Shown piece after piece: positions 12,265 through 23,354 of a DNA stretch of 64,000 nucleotides. Both the position numbers and the translations under genes were made by a program. Under the pieces are notes generated by a model. The model was not told the origin of the DNA, did no database searches, and was given only the letters and a program-made list of their open reading frames with translations. This DNA comes from Nissolia schottii. Taxonomy: Eukaryota; Streptophyta; Magnoliopsida; Fabales; Fabaceae. Each line of letters starts with the position of its first letter. Position 1 is the first letter of the stretch. The stretch is from assembly GCA_003254905.1 (NCBI GenBank), contig QANU01058799.1, forward strand, positions 147,165 through 211,164. The letters are read 5' to 3'.

Positions 12265-13911
12265 TCACATTTTGCTGTGCCTGATGGGGCCCATCTCCTT
12301 GGCAATCTGTCTAAGCACAAACTTCTGAATCTTTCCCGTAGAAGTCTTGGGAAGCTCCTCCTTCAACACCACCGTCTTGGGCACCATGTACCGCGGCATG
12401 TTGTCCTTACAAAACTCGATTATCTGCTCCTCCGTCACCCGCTTCTCCCTCTTCAAGCTCACGAACGCGCACGGCGTCTCCCCCCAGAACTCGTCCGGCC
12501 TCGCCACCACCGCCGCCTCGTTCACTGCTGGGTGCGAGTACAGCACCGATTCCACCTCCACGCTGCTCAGATTCTCGCCGCCGCTAATAATCACGTCCTT
12601 AGATCTATCCTTAATCTCTAAATAACCGTCCTCGTGCATAACCCCAACGTCACCCGTGTAGAACCAACCGTTTTTGAAACAAGTCGCAGTTCCTTCAGGG
12701 TCTTTGAAGTACCCCAGCATCACGGAACCGCCTCGCATAACTACCTCCCCGAGCATCACCCCGTCGCGCCTCACGCCCTCTCCCGTGCCTGTCACCACGT
12801 CCACCTCCGTCATCAGCGCCGTCCTCACTCCCTGCCGCGACTTCAGCCTCGCCCTCTCCGCCGCCGGCAAGCGGTTCCACTTCGTCTTCCACGCGCACGA
12901 AACCACCAGCCCTCCCGTCTCCGTCAGACCGTAGCCGTGGTAGACGACGAACCCTAAAGACTCCGTGCGGTGGAGCACCGCTGCCGGGGGCGGCGCTCCG
13001 GCGGTGAGGATGTGGACGGCATTCTCCAGCGGCTTGTTGTCGGGGGAGTTTGTGAGCATGTTGAGGACAACCGGCGCGCCGCACATGTGCGTCACGCGGT
13101 GGCGCGTGATGAGGGAGAACACGATCTGCGCGTCGAATTTGCGGACGCAGATGTTAGTTCCGCCAACGGCGGCGATCCCCCACGGGAAGCTCCACCCGTT
13201 AGCGTGGAACATGGGAAGGGTCCAGAGATAAACCGGTTGTTTGGGAACCGCCCAATCGATTAACGAATCCACGGTTATGATGAAGGCTCCTCTGTGGCAG
13301 TGAACCACGCCTTTCGGAGACGACGTCGTTCCGGAGGTGTAGTTAAGTATCATCGGGTCCCACTCGCTGTTCGGGCGCAGCCACTTGAAATTGGGATCGC
13401 CTTTGCCGATTAGTCCTTCGTAGGTGTCTTCGAAATGGACGGTGGATGATGGGGTGAGGGGCTCGACCGCATCGTCCGCGATTAGGATGAGGATCGGACG
13501 GTTGTGATTTGCTTTTACCAGTGAGAGGGCCTCGAGGACGAGATCGCGTGATGCCGCGTCCACGAAGACGAGCTTGGACTCAGCGTGGCGGAGGATGACG
13601 GAGACGGTGCGGGCGTCGAGGCGGGTGTTGACGTTGTTGAGGATGGCGCCGGCGAAGGGGACGGCGAAGTGGAGCTCGTACATGGCGGGGATGTTGGGGG
13701 CCACGACAGAGACGACGTCGCCGCGGCGGATCCCGAGGGAGGAGATGGCGGAGGCAAGCTGGATGCACCGGCGGTGGGTCTCCGACCAGGTGAAGGTGAC
13801 GCCGTTATAGATGACGGAAGGGGAGTCGCCATAGACAGTGGCTGCTCTGTCTAGGAATCCGAGTGGGGTGAGAGGGGAAGCGTTTGCTGGGCTTGGCTTT
13901 AGTTCTTCCAT
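12265..13911 (-). CDS. AAE1-like acyl-activating enzyme (peroxisomal-type acyl-CoA ligase)
   Basis: Complete intronless gene of 548 aa, the usual length for the plant AAE1/BZO1 clade. Such enzymes adenylate a short- or medium-chain or aromatic carboxylate and transfer it to CoA. Motifs in order are: P-loop YTSGTTSSPKGV (191-202), HGYGLTE (325-331), FYTGD (417-421), KDRSKDVIISGGEN (434-447) and PKTSTGK with the catalytic lysine at 527. The protein ends HSKM, and SKM is a type-1 peroxisomal targeting tripeptide accepted in plants, so a peroxisomal location is likely. The ATG at 13911 (MEELKPSPAN) is the only sensible start. The coding region is markedly GC-richer than its flanks. A second member lies 11 kb away on the same strand (9-1238), so this is a local tandem pair. 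The exact substrate cannot be read from sequence. Confidence 0.9.
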   Translation of the reverse strand: MEELKPSPANASPLTPLGFLDRAATVYGDSPSVIYNGVTFTWSETHRRCIQLASAISSLGIRRGDVVSVVAPNIPAMYELHFAVPFAGAILNNVNTRLDARTVSVILRHAESKLVFVDAASRDLVLEALSLVKANHNRPILILIADDAVEPLTPSSTVHFEDTYEGLIGKGDPNFKWLRPNSEWDPMILNYTSGTTSSPKGVVHCHRGAFIITVDSLIDWAVPKQPVYLWTLPMFHANGWSFPWGIAAVGGTNICVRKFDAQIVFSLITRHRVTHMCGAPVVLNMLTNSPDNKPLENAVHILTAGAPPPAAVLHRTESLGFVVYHGYGLTETGGLVVSCAWKTKWNRLPAAERARLKSRQGVRTALMTEVDVVTGTGEGVRRDGVMLGEVVMRGGSVMLGYFKDPEGTATCFKNGWFYTGDVGVMHEDGYLEIKDRSKDVIISGGENLSSVEVESVLYSHPAVNEAAVVARPDEFWGETPCAFVSLKREKRVTEEQIIEFCKDNMPRYMVPKTVVLKEELPKTSTGKIQKFVLRQIAKEMGPIRHSKM

Positions 13912-15332
13912 TTTTTCTATTTTGTTTTTTTTTTTTGGGTTCTGATAATGTGGGTTTTGTGATTCTGTGTCTATGCTGTTCCTCGGAGTCCCCGAAGATT
14001 TTAAGAAGAGAGAGACTATGGTTAACGGAGTAGTAGTGCTAGACTGATAGGGAATAGTGATGAGGTGTTTAAATAAGCGAATATACGTTCTCTTGACGGG
14101 TGATAAGACATTTGAGAAGGATTAAAATTTATCATATTTTTATGGTCCTAAAGATAATTTATTAGACACGTGTTGATATGATAATATTTCTAAGAGAACT
14201 AGATAGCGGGAGGAGGACGAAATCCAGTAAGAATATGTTTAGGTGACCCAGATAACCGCAAGAGGACGAAAACTAGTTTGGTAACAACTACAGTGTTTAA
14301 ATGATATACGTTTAGGTCTAACTTATCATGTTATTTATTTTATATGTATAATTATCAAAATTAAAAATAATGAAACAAATTTATATTTTAATAAATATAC
14401 CTATAAAATAAGTGTTATGTAAGTTAAACTTATCATGCATTTCTAAATTCCTCTTGTGCTATTTAAACAATTTTTTTGGGGACAAAACTAACAACCATAC
14501 TCTGTTATCTATGCTTCTTCATTTTTTTTTCTTCTATTTCTTTGTATTAAATTCACATTTTTATGAGTGTAATTATTAATTAATTATGTCAAAAGATTAT
14601 TTTAAATTTTTAGTGTTATTTATAAGAATACATTATTTGATTTATTAAGCTCCTCAAATATTACTCTTGGTTATCATTTCTCTTTTTTAAAAGATTTATT
14701 TCTCCTTTTTAAAAGATTTAAGTGCTCTTTAGACACTTGACTCATTTTAAAAGATAAAAAATTAATCTCATTAATGAAATGGAAAAAGTAAAACAAGCTT
14801 TAATTTTCTTTTAATCTTTTACTAGAAAACAACTTAATTATAATCCAATTTTCATCTAAACAAGTTAACTTAAATGTTGTTGTTATCCTAACCCAGTCAG
14901 CATATCTTGACTAATCAAGTTGTTCTATATTTGTTTGAGTTATTCTTCGAGTTCATGTCACTTTTTTTTATTTTAGTATTTTTATAATTAGTTATTCATT
15001 TTCTAAATTTAGTTAATATTAATTATTATTTTTTTACTAATATGTATTTATTAAGTGTAAGTAGTACGAGAGAGAATGCGTATTAATATATAATAAATAA
15101 AAATAAATATATATTATAAACAAAAATGTTATTTTTAAACTGGACAATTAATTGTGAGAAGAGACAGACTAATTGATTAGTCATTGGGGTAATATTTATT
15201 ATCTTATCCCATTTATTAGTCATTACACCCGGTCAACATTAGTGTAATTCAATTGATGTATTGCCTTGCATTACCTTCATTTGATTCATTGAAAAAACTT
15301 AGCGCAAAATATTATACGGTATAACCTCCACT
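13912..15332. other. Upstream region of the AMP-binding gene and AT-rich spacer
   Basis: The first ~150 bases should hold the promoter and leader of the minus-strand gene; a TTATTTAAACACC stretch near 14070-14082 (minus strand) is a possible TATA element. The rest is AT-rich with no coding signal recognised. Confidence 0.35.
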
Positions 15333-15600
15333 CACTAAAAGAAAAGGAGGATAAAACGACGGTTTTAAAAGGGCGATTTTTTATAATGCCCAAATGGCAA
15401 GTGGCTGGACCCGACGTAAATACTGTGGAAATAACGGCGCTCAAACCACCGTATTGGCCCTACTAAAGGCGGTTCCACCGTCATATTGGCCAAACTTAAT
15501 TCCCTTCCCCTTATCCTGCAGTCTTGGTTAATGATTTTCTTGCCTTTTTCTTCTATTAAACTGATGGTTCCCCTCTTATATATCCTCCATGTTCTTCTTC
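15333..15600 (+). mobile_element. CACTA-like transposon terminus
   Basis: The segment begins CACTAAAAGAAAA, which closely matches the CACTA superfamily end. It is followed by subterminal repeats of short GC-richer motifs (AAACGACGGTTTTAAA, then two versions of 'CCACCGTATTGGCC'). No matching opposite terminus was found, so the element is probably truncated or broken by later insertions. Confidence 0.5.
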
Positions 15601-15796
15601 ATCATCACTACCCAACATTGAAAAAAACGAAGGACGGAGGTTCTTAACAACAACGGGTTCTGACTGAATACTTGAAAGGCTTCAATTGAAACAAGAGCTG
15701 AGGATATTATTGTTATAGTGCTACAAGGGAAACTTAGAATTCTTCAGAACCCAAATCGCTTGTAATCTCTGAGACTCTCTCATTAATTGGTCTTAG

Positions 15797-15892
15797 AAAC
15801 ATATTCTTATCTTTGTTAATGAAATTGAGGCGTTGTGTGAGTTGTTCAAGAAGTTGAGTGGCTCTATCACCGATGACGGCCTCATTCACAAG
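15797..15892 (+). pseudogene. Captured exon of a calcineurin B-like (CBL) calcium sensor
   Basis: Reading from 15797 gives [17 protein letters not shown] followed by [10 protein letters not shown]. This matches the N-terminal EF-hand region of CBL proteins (family pattern FSVNEVEALYELFKKLS..DDGLIHK), closest in style to CBL10. It ends exactly at a GT donor (AAG|GTAAAC at 15892/15893), where I recall CBL genes having an intron, so a genomic exon border was carried along. A stop lies immediately upstream (TAG at 15794) and the next CBL exon (EELQLALF-like) is absent; copia debris begins near 16190. The position about 460 bp inside a CACTA-like end suggests transposon capture of a host gene fragment. 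Confidence 0.55.
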
Positions 15893-16189
15893 GTAAACTG
15901 CAGCAATTTCTGCATTATTCTTTGACTGTGATTATATGAAGCTGTTTATTCTTACTAAGCAGCTCAGTTCTGAATCTAGTTGAGTAATCCTTCATTTTAA
16001 TCCTTGAAATTTTCATAATAGTATAGGTCTTGCCTTAACCAAACTATTTTACAAGTCCTTGATATTTCCTTAGTTGATTTAGTCCTTAATATTGTTTTCT
16101 CAGTAGTCAAATTAGTAGCGGCGTTATATTTTCATTAGTAAAATTAGTTATGACGTTGCATTCTTAAGAGTCATATTTCACACAATTCT

Positions 16190-17710
16190 TGGATTTTTTT
16201 ATTCTGGTGCCACAGATCATATATGCTCTGCAATAGCTTGGTTTAGTTGCTATAAGAAGATTAAACCAGTACAGATTAGGCTACCTAATGGTTCTAATAT
16301 GATGGCTGAGCATTCTGGAGATATGAGCTTTGCCTCAGGACTTAACTTGGACAATGTGTTGTTTGTTCTTGATTTCAAGATTAATTTGATTTCCATCTCT
16401 AAGCTAACTGTCACTAAGAGTTATACACTTACATTTCTTCATGATAAATGTACCATACAGGATATGGACACCATGAGGATAATTTGTTCTGGTAGACAGC
16501 TACATGGACTGTACTATTTGGCTGCTGATAGTCCCGCAAGACCTGCTGCATCAGATCCTACCATCAATGTTGTTTCCTCTCCAACCTGTACTGCATCTGT
16601 CATTCCTGATGAAGCTGCTTTGTAGCATTTTAGACTAGGACATCCTTCCCATGGTAGGCTATCTTTTATTAGTAGACAATTTCCTTATGTTAAGGACAGT
16701 GTTCATTCACCTTGTGATGGTTGTCAATATGCCAAACAAAAACATTTACCATATGAAATTAGCAATTCAAAGGCCTTGGCCAAATTTGATCTCATTCACA
16801 TGGATATTTGGGGCCCTTTTCTGTTAATAGTTATCATGGACACAAATATTTTCTCACTGCTGTAGATGACTATAGAAGATTCACTTGGACATTTCTGATG
16901 AAAACAAAATCAGAAGTTATACAAAGTATCAAGAAATTTGTGGCTTTTGTGTCAACTCAGTTCAATGCTAAAATTAAAATCATTCGCAGTGATAATGGAC
17001 CAGACTTTAACATCCTTAGCCTCTACAATCCACTAGGCATTATGCACCAGACTTCATGCAAAGAGACCCCTCAGTAGAATGCTAGTGTAGAGAGAAAGTA
17101 TCAACATGTACTTAAATGTGGTAAGGGCCATCATTTATCAATCCAAACTGCCAAACAAGTTCTAGTCATATGCTGTTATACATGCTATGTATTTGATAAA
17201 TAGCTAGGATGTTCACTCCCTTGTTAAACAACCTGTCTCCATTTGAGCTACTTTATGATGCACAACCAGATCTAGCATCATTAAAGACCTTTGGAGGACT
17301 ATGCTATGCTTCAACAATTGTAGCATGAAGAGAGAAGTTTGATCCTAGAGCGGATAAATGTATTTTCATAGGTTTCAAACCAGGAGTAAAGGGATTGGTG
17401 CTCTGTAATCTTAGAACCCTTACTATGCAAATTTCTGAAAATGTAAGGTTCTATGATCATATTTTTTCCCTATGGAATTCAATCATCACTACCTCACTAT
17501 TTCCCCACTCCTACTATTCAGGCTGCAACAGCAGAACCAAACTTTCTATCACCACCCACAACCTCTGTTGTTCCATTTTGCCCCAAATTTTGATGAAGGG
17601 TCTTCAATTTCACGCCTATTACAGGAGAACACTGAATCTAAGCCCCCTGCAGTAGTAGTGCACCTCCATAACTTAGAACATCAACCAGGATCAAGAAACC
17701 TGTCTTAGAA
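16190..17710 (+). mobile_element. Ty1/copia retrotransposon remnant (protease, GAG-pre-integrase, integrase)
   Basis: In order the decayed frames show SGATDHI (protease), then LDNVLFVLDFKINLISISKL (GAG-pre-integrase linker, 16299-16625). Next come HFRLGHPSHGRLSF and CDGCQYAKQKH (integrase zinc-binding part), then DLIHMDIWGPF and the integrase core with VDDYRRFTW and IIRSDNGPDF (16808-17077). Several stops and frameshifts interrupt it (for example TAG at 16623 and 17074). Reverse transcriptase is not recognisable and no LTR pair is seen, so it is dead. Confidence 0.85.
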
Positions 17711-19440
17711 GTCGATTTAAATCGATTTTTGTTAAAAATAAATAAATAAATAAATATGTTAATATTAGAGTTAATTTAAATTGATTTTTTTATATAAAAA
17801 TTAAGATTTTTCTTTTGATATTCATGTTTTCATAAGGGGTATTGATATTTCTTTATATTTCAACGATTATGATATACTTTTAAGTTTAAAATAATAAATA
17901 TTTAGAGTTAATGAAATATGTAACTGATTTTTAACCACAAATAATCATAAGATACTAATGCTCTTAAATTTGATAGAATATGGGGTAATCTCCAAAGAAT
18001 AATTTATTTTAAAAATAATTTTACAATTTATTATAAGAAGAAAATATTTGATATGTTATATTTTCAGAAAAAATCCCACTCCCCACCACTGGTGCACTGC
18101 CACTAATCTTCCTATCAAAGTCAACTCTACCATCTCACTTGGCACAATCAAAACAGTGCGGCAATGGATAACACGATCTAATTTTTTGAACGTTTTGTAC
18201 ATTGCCTCCTATTACCAAGTAATATTTCGTAATATCAATTATTTTTTAAAAAAGTTATTACATTTTAAATTGTTGATAATGTTGCATTGTTGTGTTTAGT
18301 ATGCACATGTAATGTGACTTAAAATTTATAATACATTATTTGATATATAAAAAAAAAGATTGTGAAGTAATATACATTATTATTATTATTATTAATTTTT
18401 TTGTTGTTATTATTATTATTATTATTTATTATTTATTATTATTATCTAAAAGTGATAATTCAAATAGAGACTTCTCATAAAATAATCCACATCACCATTT
18501 TAAAATTAATGTGAATTAATTAAGTAATTTAAATTACCAATCAATTTATAGCATCAAATAAGTTAATATAAATTATTAAATAATTTAAAAGTCTCAATCA
18601 TCTAAATAGATTTCCTGTACGTAACGCGAGTTGTTAAAGTGGTCTACCATCCGAACTAGCTCACCACAAGTTGCAAGTTAAAATAGGAGGAATGGGTTGA
18701 CTTATTTTTATAACAAAAATGTTACATGTACACTCAATTTCATACACCCATACATACATTATTAATAATGCACAAACTTTATTATCACGAGTGCACAAAC
18801 ATTACAAACTTGTAAATGATACTCTCAACTATACTTAATTAAGTACACAAACATTACATGAGTTAAAACACAAACTTTATGTATATAAGTACGAGGTGTA
18901 TGTATGGTGTATGATTTTAAGTGTACGTGTAGCAAAACTCTTTTAATGAGCCAAGAAAGTGCCAATAATATGACTCAATCTATATCCGAACTGATGAGTT
19001 AAATAGGTTGGCTCGCTCAAATATCATTTTAAAAAAAATTGCAAACTCTAAAAATAAATTTAGAAAAGTAAACTAAAACATATAAAAAAACAAAACTTTT
19101 GGTGGTAGAACAAATATGACACTGGAGATGGAAAATGGTGGCAAGGGCGGTGGGTGGGTGTGGGTTGGTGGCTACCATGGATAGAGGGGGGAAATTAGGG
19201 TAAGACTGTAGGGGTCAATTTAATATAGTAATTTAATAACACGATCTAAGTTTTTGGATCAAGTTAAGAACGTGCACCATATATGTCTTTAGTGCTCTGT
19301 CAAGTGATTCACTTTAGAATTGCTAAAAACGTAAACAGACTTCCATCATAATAATTTGTTCTATTAAAAGGAAATTAAAAAAAAAAAAAAAGGTTGAACA
19401 ACAAACGAACTCTCTTGTATATAAGCTGAAGTGCTGAACT
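17711..19440. other. AT-rich spacer with an (ATT)n tract
   Basis: No gene recognised. 18376-18447 is an imperfect ATT microsatellite. 18715-18930 carries repeated 'ACAAACATTACA'-type motifs similar in style to the 1.28 kb repeat further upstream. 18065-18170 is a less AT-rich patch whose short frames match nothing I know. Confidence 0.4.
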
Positions 19441-19725
19441 AGCTTCCTCACTCACTCTCAGTTTTGGCACTCTCTCTTTCTCTTCTCTATATATGCTAGC
19501 TTGTGATTCAAGCACGTGTTAATTATGGTATCAGGAGAATCTTTCCTGTTCTTCGATCTGGTTGAGTTCGTAACATTCTCATAATTTCTTTGATCTGCAC
19601 TTACACCTTTCTTGTTTTCATAACAATGGCACAGCCTCATCCTTTGGCTGATCCTAACAGTCCCTATTATCTCTCTCATTTGAAGAATCAAGATTTTCGG
19701 TTCAAAAAGACATACATTAGTCTCT
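19440..19725 (+). mobile_element. Copia LTR retrotransposon 5' piece (LTR end, primer-binding site, gag start)
   Basis: TATGGTATCAGGAG at about 19523 resembles a copia primer-binding site for initiator tRNA-Met (family form TGGTATCAGAGC). About 100 bases later an ATG at 19626 starts MAQPHPLADPNSPYYLSHLK, similar to the beginning of plant copia Gag. The frame is lost soon after (near 19730). Only this fragment remains. Confidence 0.55.
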
Positions 19726-21200
19726 CTCAAATTAACTTTTTTTTTTACACCCCTACTTTTCTATTAATATATATCATTGGTCGACTGAAAATTCATGAAT
19801 AAGATTCAGAAGATTTTCAATTTTCAATTCAAAAGAAAATATATACTCGAACATATACTCAATTACAAGCTTTGGTCGAGGTGGGACTTCAACTTGTGGA
19901 ATTTTCAATTGAAACGCGAAGTTTTTTAAGTTAAAAGATAACATGTACTCAAGTACTAATTTATGTTTGAGTGCACGTTTATTTATCAAATCTCCGTTGA
20001 TCTCCATTTTCTCTCCTTCAAATATTCTCTCTCTTCATGTTTGAGAGAGATAAAGTTGGAGAAAAAAAAAAGGTAAAACCAAGAACATGTTTGGAGACAT
20101 CGTTAAACAGTTTTTTTTTTTTTTCAAGAAAAAGCTGTTTTTACCAAAAGTTCATCTTGTTTGGCAAAAGATGCAGCTTTGGAAACAGCTATTTTTGTAT
20201 AAATTTTAAGTTGTGTTTAAAAAATAATCTGAAGCAAAACTTTGGAGCTTTTGGTTGTAAGTTGAAATAGATTATTTTAGGATTGTTATGTTTTGACCTA
20301 ATTGACCTTATGTATTAATATTATATAATATAAATAAATCATTTTTTTAGTAATTTTATCATATAAAATCAACTTTGTTATTAGGATGAATGTTCATGTG
20401 AAGTTTCATTAAAATCAATCTATAGATTTTTTTTGGACTAAAATGTTGTTTTACTCATTTATTATTTATTTATTTATTAATTTATTTATTTATTTATTTA
20501 TTGTGTTTGTTATACATCTTATAAGTTTTCTAGTTCATGAGTTGTCAATGTGTTGGTAATGGTAATCCTTGTCAAATTGATGGGTTAGTGGATGAATTTC
20601 ATGAACATGTGGTCCATGATGTTGTGTTCTTCTAAAGAAAAGTATCTTTACAACTTATAAAATAATTGGTGCCAAAAGTTTACACGTTAGTGCACCTATC
20701 CACAAGATGAGTATACGACCATGTCAACAAGCCATGCTTAAATCATCAGGAGAATAGGAAGACAAATGAAAAAAATAAAGTGGGAATTGTTTAACATAGA
20801 CATATATGTAGAGTATTTGACTTTGAATATCGAATGTGTTTGTGACTCTGACCAAGCAACGAGATTTTATTATATTCTAAAACAAACATGTTTTCGTTTT
20901 CCATCACTTTCTAAAACTGTTTAAGTGCCCAGATGGATAGATCAGGGATTATCTACAGTGACATGTTTGTATTGGTTAGCTTATGTCATTAATCAATGTT
21001 GCATATTTCTTTCTTCTAATTGGTTTTTTGTTCTTTCCATATAAAAATAATTCCGCATTGGAGAAAGCTTACTTGAGCTCACCTACTCTATAAGGGGGAT
21101 AGCACAAAAAAATGATTGTGAAATCTTCCTAATACCAAAACATGGGTCAAATGTAAAATTTACATTTGTATGGATTTAAATGTTTAAATCAATAAAAGTA
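19726..21200. other. AT-rich spacer with a (TTTA)n tract
   Basis: No gene recognised. 20456-20503 is a TTTA/ATTT microsatellite. 20080-20280 resembles dispersed repeat sequence with poly-T runs. Confidence 0.4.
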
Positions 21201-21619
21201 GTGCTGATTTTAAGATTTGTGAAAATAAAACAATTAAACAAAACCTGAAATCGGTGGATGGAGTTTCGATTTCAAGACAACAACATAGGGGACACCGATG
21301 GGCCAAGTCAGTGGACAGGGTTCTGATTTCAGGACATCAACAACATAGATCTTGACCGAAAATTTTCTTTGTTGACCACGCCAACCCTCCCCCATATGCT
21401 TTATATATCCACCCATTTTCATTCTTCAAACACAATTTCACATGTCAGTGTATTCTCCTATTCTCCATTTTCTCTCTGTTCTCCATATCTGTCTTGTTTA
21501 TTTATTGTATATTGTTAGAAAAAAAAATTTGTTGAAAAGACATTGTCACTTTTATCTTTTATAATAGTTTGGTGAAAAATTTTGATATTGAAGAGGTTGA
21601 GTTTATCAGTGACAATGAT

Positions 21620-23120
21620 GCAGATTTGTTATAATTTGATTGTCTATGTCGTTCTCTGATTTGCATGATGCAATTTATTCTTGTTTTAATAAGAGATTCG
21701 AGAGAATCAGATGTAAGGCTCCAACGTCTTTCATTAGTGGGTTTATTAAATATCGTCATGTTACTGTATCGAGGGGATACTCTAGATCCTGGAGCTTCTC
21801 TGGTGCTTCTGGGTCGCCGGGACAGGTACCTGCAAGAACTCCGACGCTCAAGTTAATTAGTGAAGGTTGGAGATAATAGCAAATCTAGGGTGTTAGGTTA
21901 TGAGCATACCTGGTGCAGCAAATGTTTTGTTTATATGAGACTTACAAGGCAAATCTTAGTGGCATTGAATTGTTTGTCAACTTTGAGGAGGTTGTTCCTA
22001 ATGTTGATAATCAAGGTGGTCTGAGTTCAAATCTAGTGTATCAAGAATACGTTGAACCAACATTATTGTCAGATGATGAGATGTTCCAAACGAAGATGAC
22101 GAGGGTAGTTGGAGTGAGAATGAAAGTGATATGTCTATAGGCAGTGGAACTGAAGACGATTCAGGTACTGTTAGTTATTAATTTTTTATGATAATAATTA
22201 ATTTTAAATTAATAGAGATGCAAAAGTATGCTCTACACTCGCTTCGTAGAGAGGATCTTGTGTATCAGAAAAAAAACAATCTCTGTTAACTAATAAAAGT
22301 TAAATTTATTGGGTTATCAAATTTAACTATTACTTTTTTCTTTAATTATCCACATCATTACAATAAATTTTTAATATATGTGTTTATGAAAATAATTAAT
22401 TTTAAATTAATAATTCTATAATCATTTTAAATTAACAGAGATGCAAAAATATGTTATACACTCGCCTCCTAGAGAGGATCTTGTGTATCAGAAAAAAAAA
22501 TATATGTTAACTAATAAGAGTTAAATTTATTGGGTTATTAAATTTAACTATTACTTTTTCTTTAGCTATCCACATCATTACAATAAATTTTAATATATGT
22601 GTTTATGAAAATAATTAATTTTAAATTAATAATTCTATAATCATTTTAAATTGACAAAGATGTAAAAGTATGCTCTACACTCGCCTCATATAGAGGATCT
22701 TGTGTATAAAAAAAATCTTTGTTAACTAATAAGAGTTAAATTTATTGGGTTATTAAATTTAACTATTACTTTTTATTTAATTATCCACATCATTGCAATA
22801 AAATTTTAATATACGTGTTTATGAAAACAATTAATTTTAAATTAATAATTCTATAATCATTTTAAATTAACAAGATGCAACAATATGCTCTACACTCACC
22901 TCGTGGAGAAGATTTTATGTATCAGAAAAAATAATCTCTAATATCTAATAAGAGTTAAATTTATCGAGTTATTAAATTTATTCTATAACTAATTATATGT
23001 TTTTGGATATTAAAATTATAGATAATGAAGATGATGAACAATCACATGGTCCACCACCTTTCCTGTGCACCTTTGATGTTGAAGTTATGCGTGCAAGGCT
23101 ATTTGACTTTTTGAAATGCT
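21620..23120 (+). pseudogene. Mutator-like (MULE) transposase N-terminal remnant
   Basis: Two blocks read like the N-terminal part of plant MuDR-type transposases: SFSDLHDAIYSCFNK with APTSFISGFIKYRHV (21645-21765), and QQMFCLYETYKANLSGIEL with FVNFEE (21913-22010). In intact relatives these blocks are contiguous, but here about 145 bases intervene (about 21766-21912) that resemble a fragment of gypsy LTR. After 22140 the frame ends and four ~220 bp tandem repeats follow, probably within an intron. An acidic piece DNEDDEQSHGPPPF appears at about 23025-23070. The catalytic DDE domain and terminal inverted repeats were not found. The element is non-functional. Confidence 0.55.
22192..22995. repeat. 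Four tandem copies of a ~220 bp AT-rich unit
   Basis: The landmark GATGCAAAAGTATG (with variants) starts at about 22217, 22440, 22659 and 22874, giving a period of 223, 219 and 215. Each unit also carries CTACACTCGC-TAGAGAGGATCTTGTGTATC and GAGTTAAATTTATTGGGTTA. The last unit is the most divergent. No coding potential is seen. Confidence 0.85.
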
Positions 23121-23354
23121 AATATATAGTTTTTATTGTATGTTTTTAATTAACATGAAAAATATATGATGCTTTATCTAATTATTGTGTTCATTTCACG
23201 ATTCAAAAAATAAGTTTTATGATTCATGATTCGACACCCAATTTGATAACCATGTCTGAAAATATCATTGATAGACACATTGGTCCCTAACAATGATATA
23301 AATTGAACACATCAGTCCCTGATTTCACAATAACTAAGGACTTGAGTGTCCAAT

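Noticed and set aside
22192..22995. CRISPR-like regularly spaced repeats
   Set aside because: The whole ~220 bp unit repeats, with no unique spacers, in a plant nuclear context.
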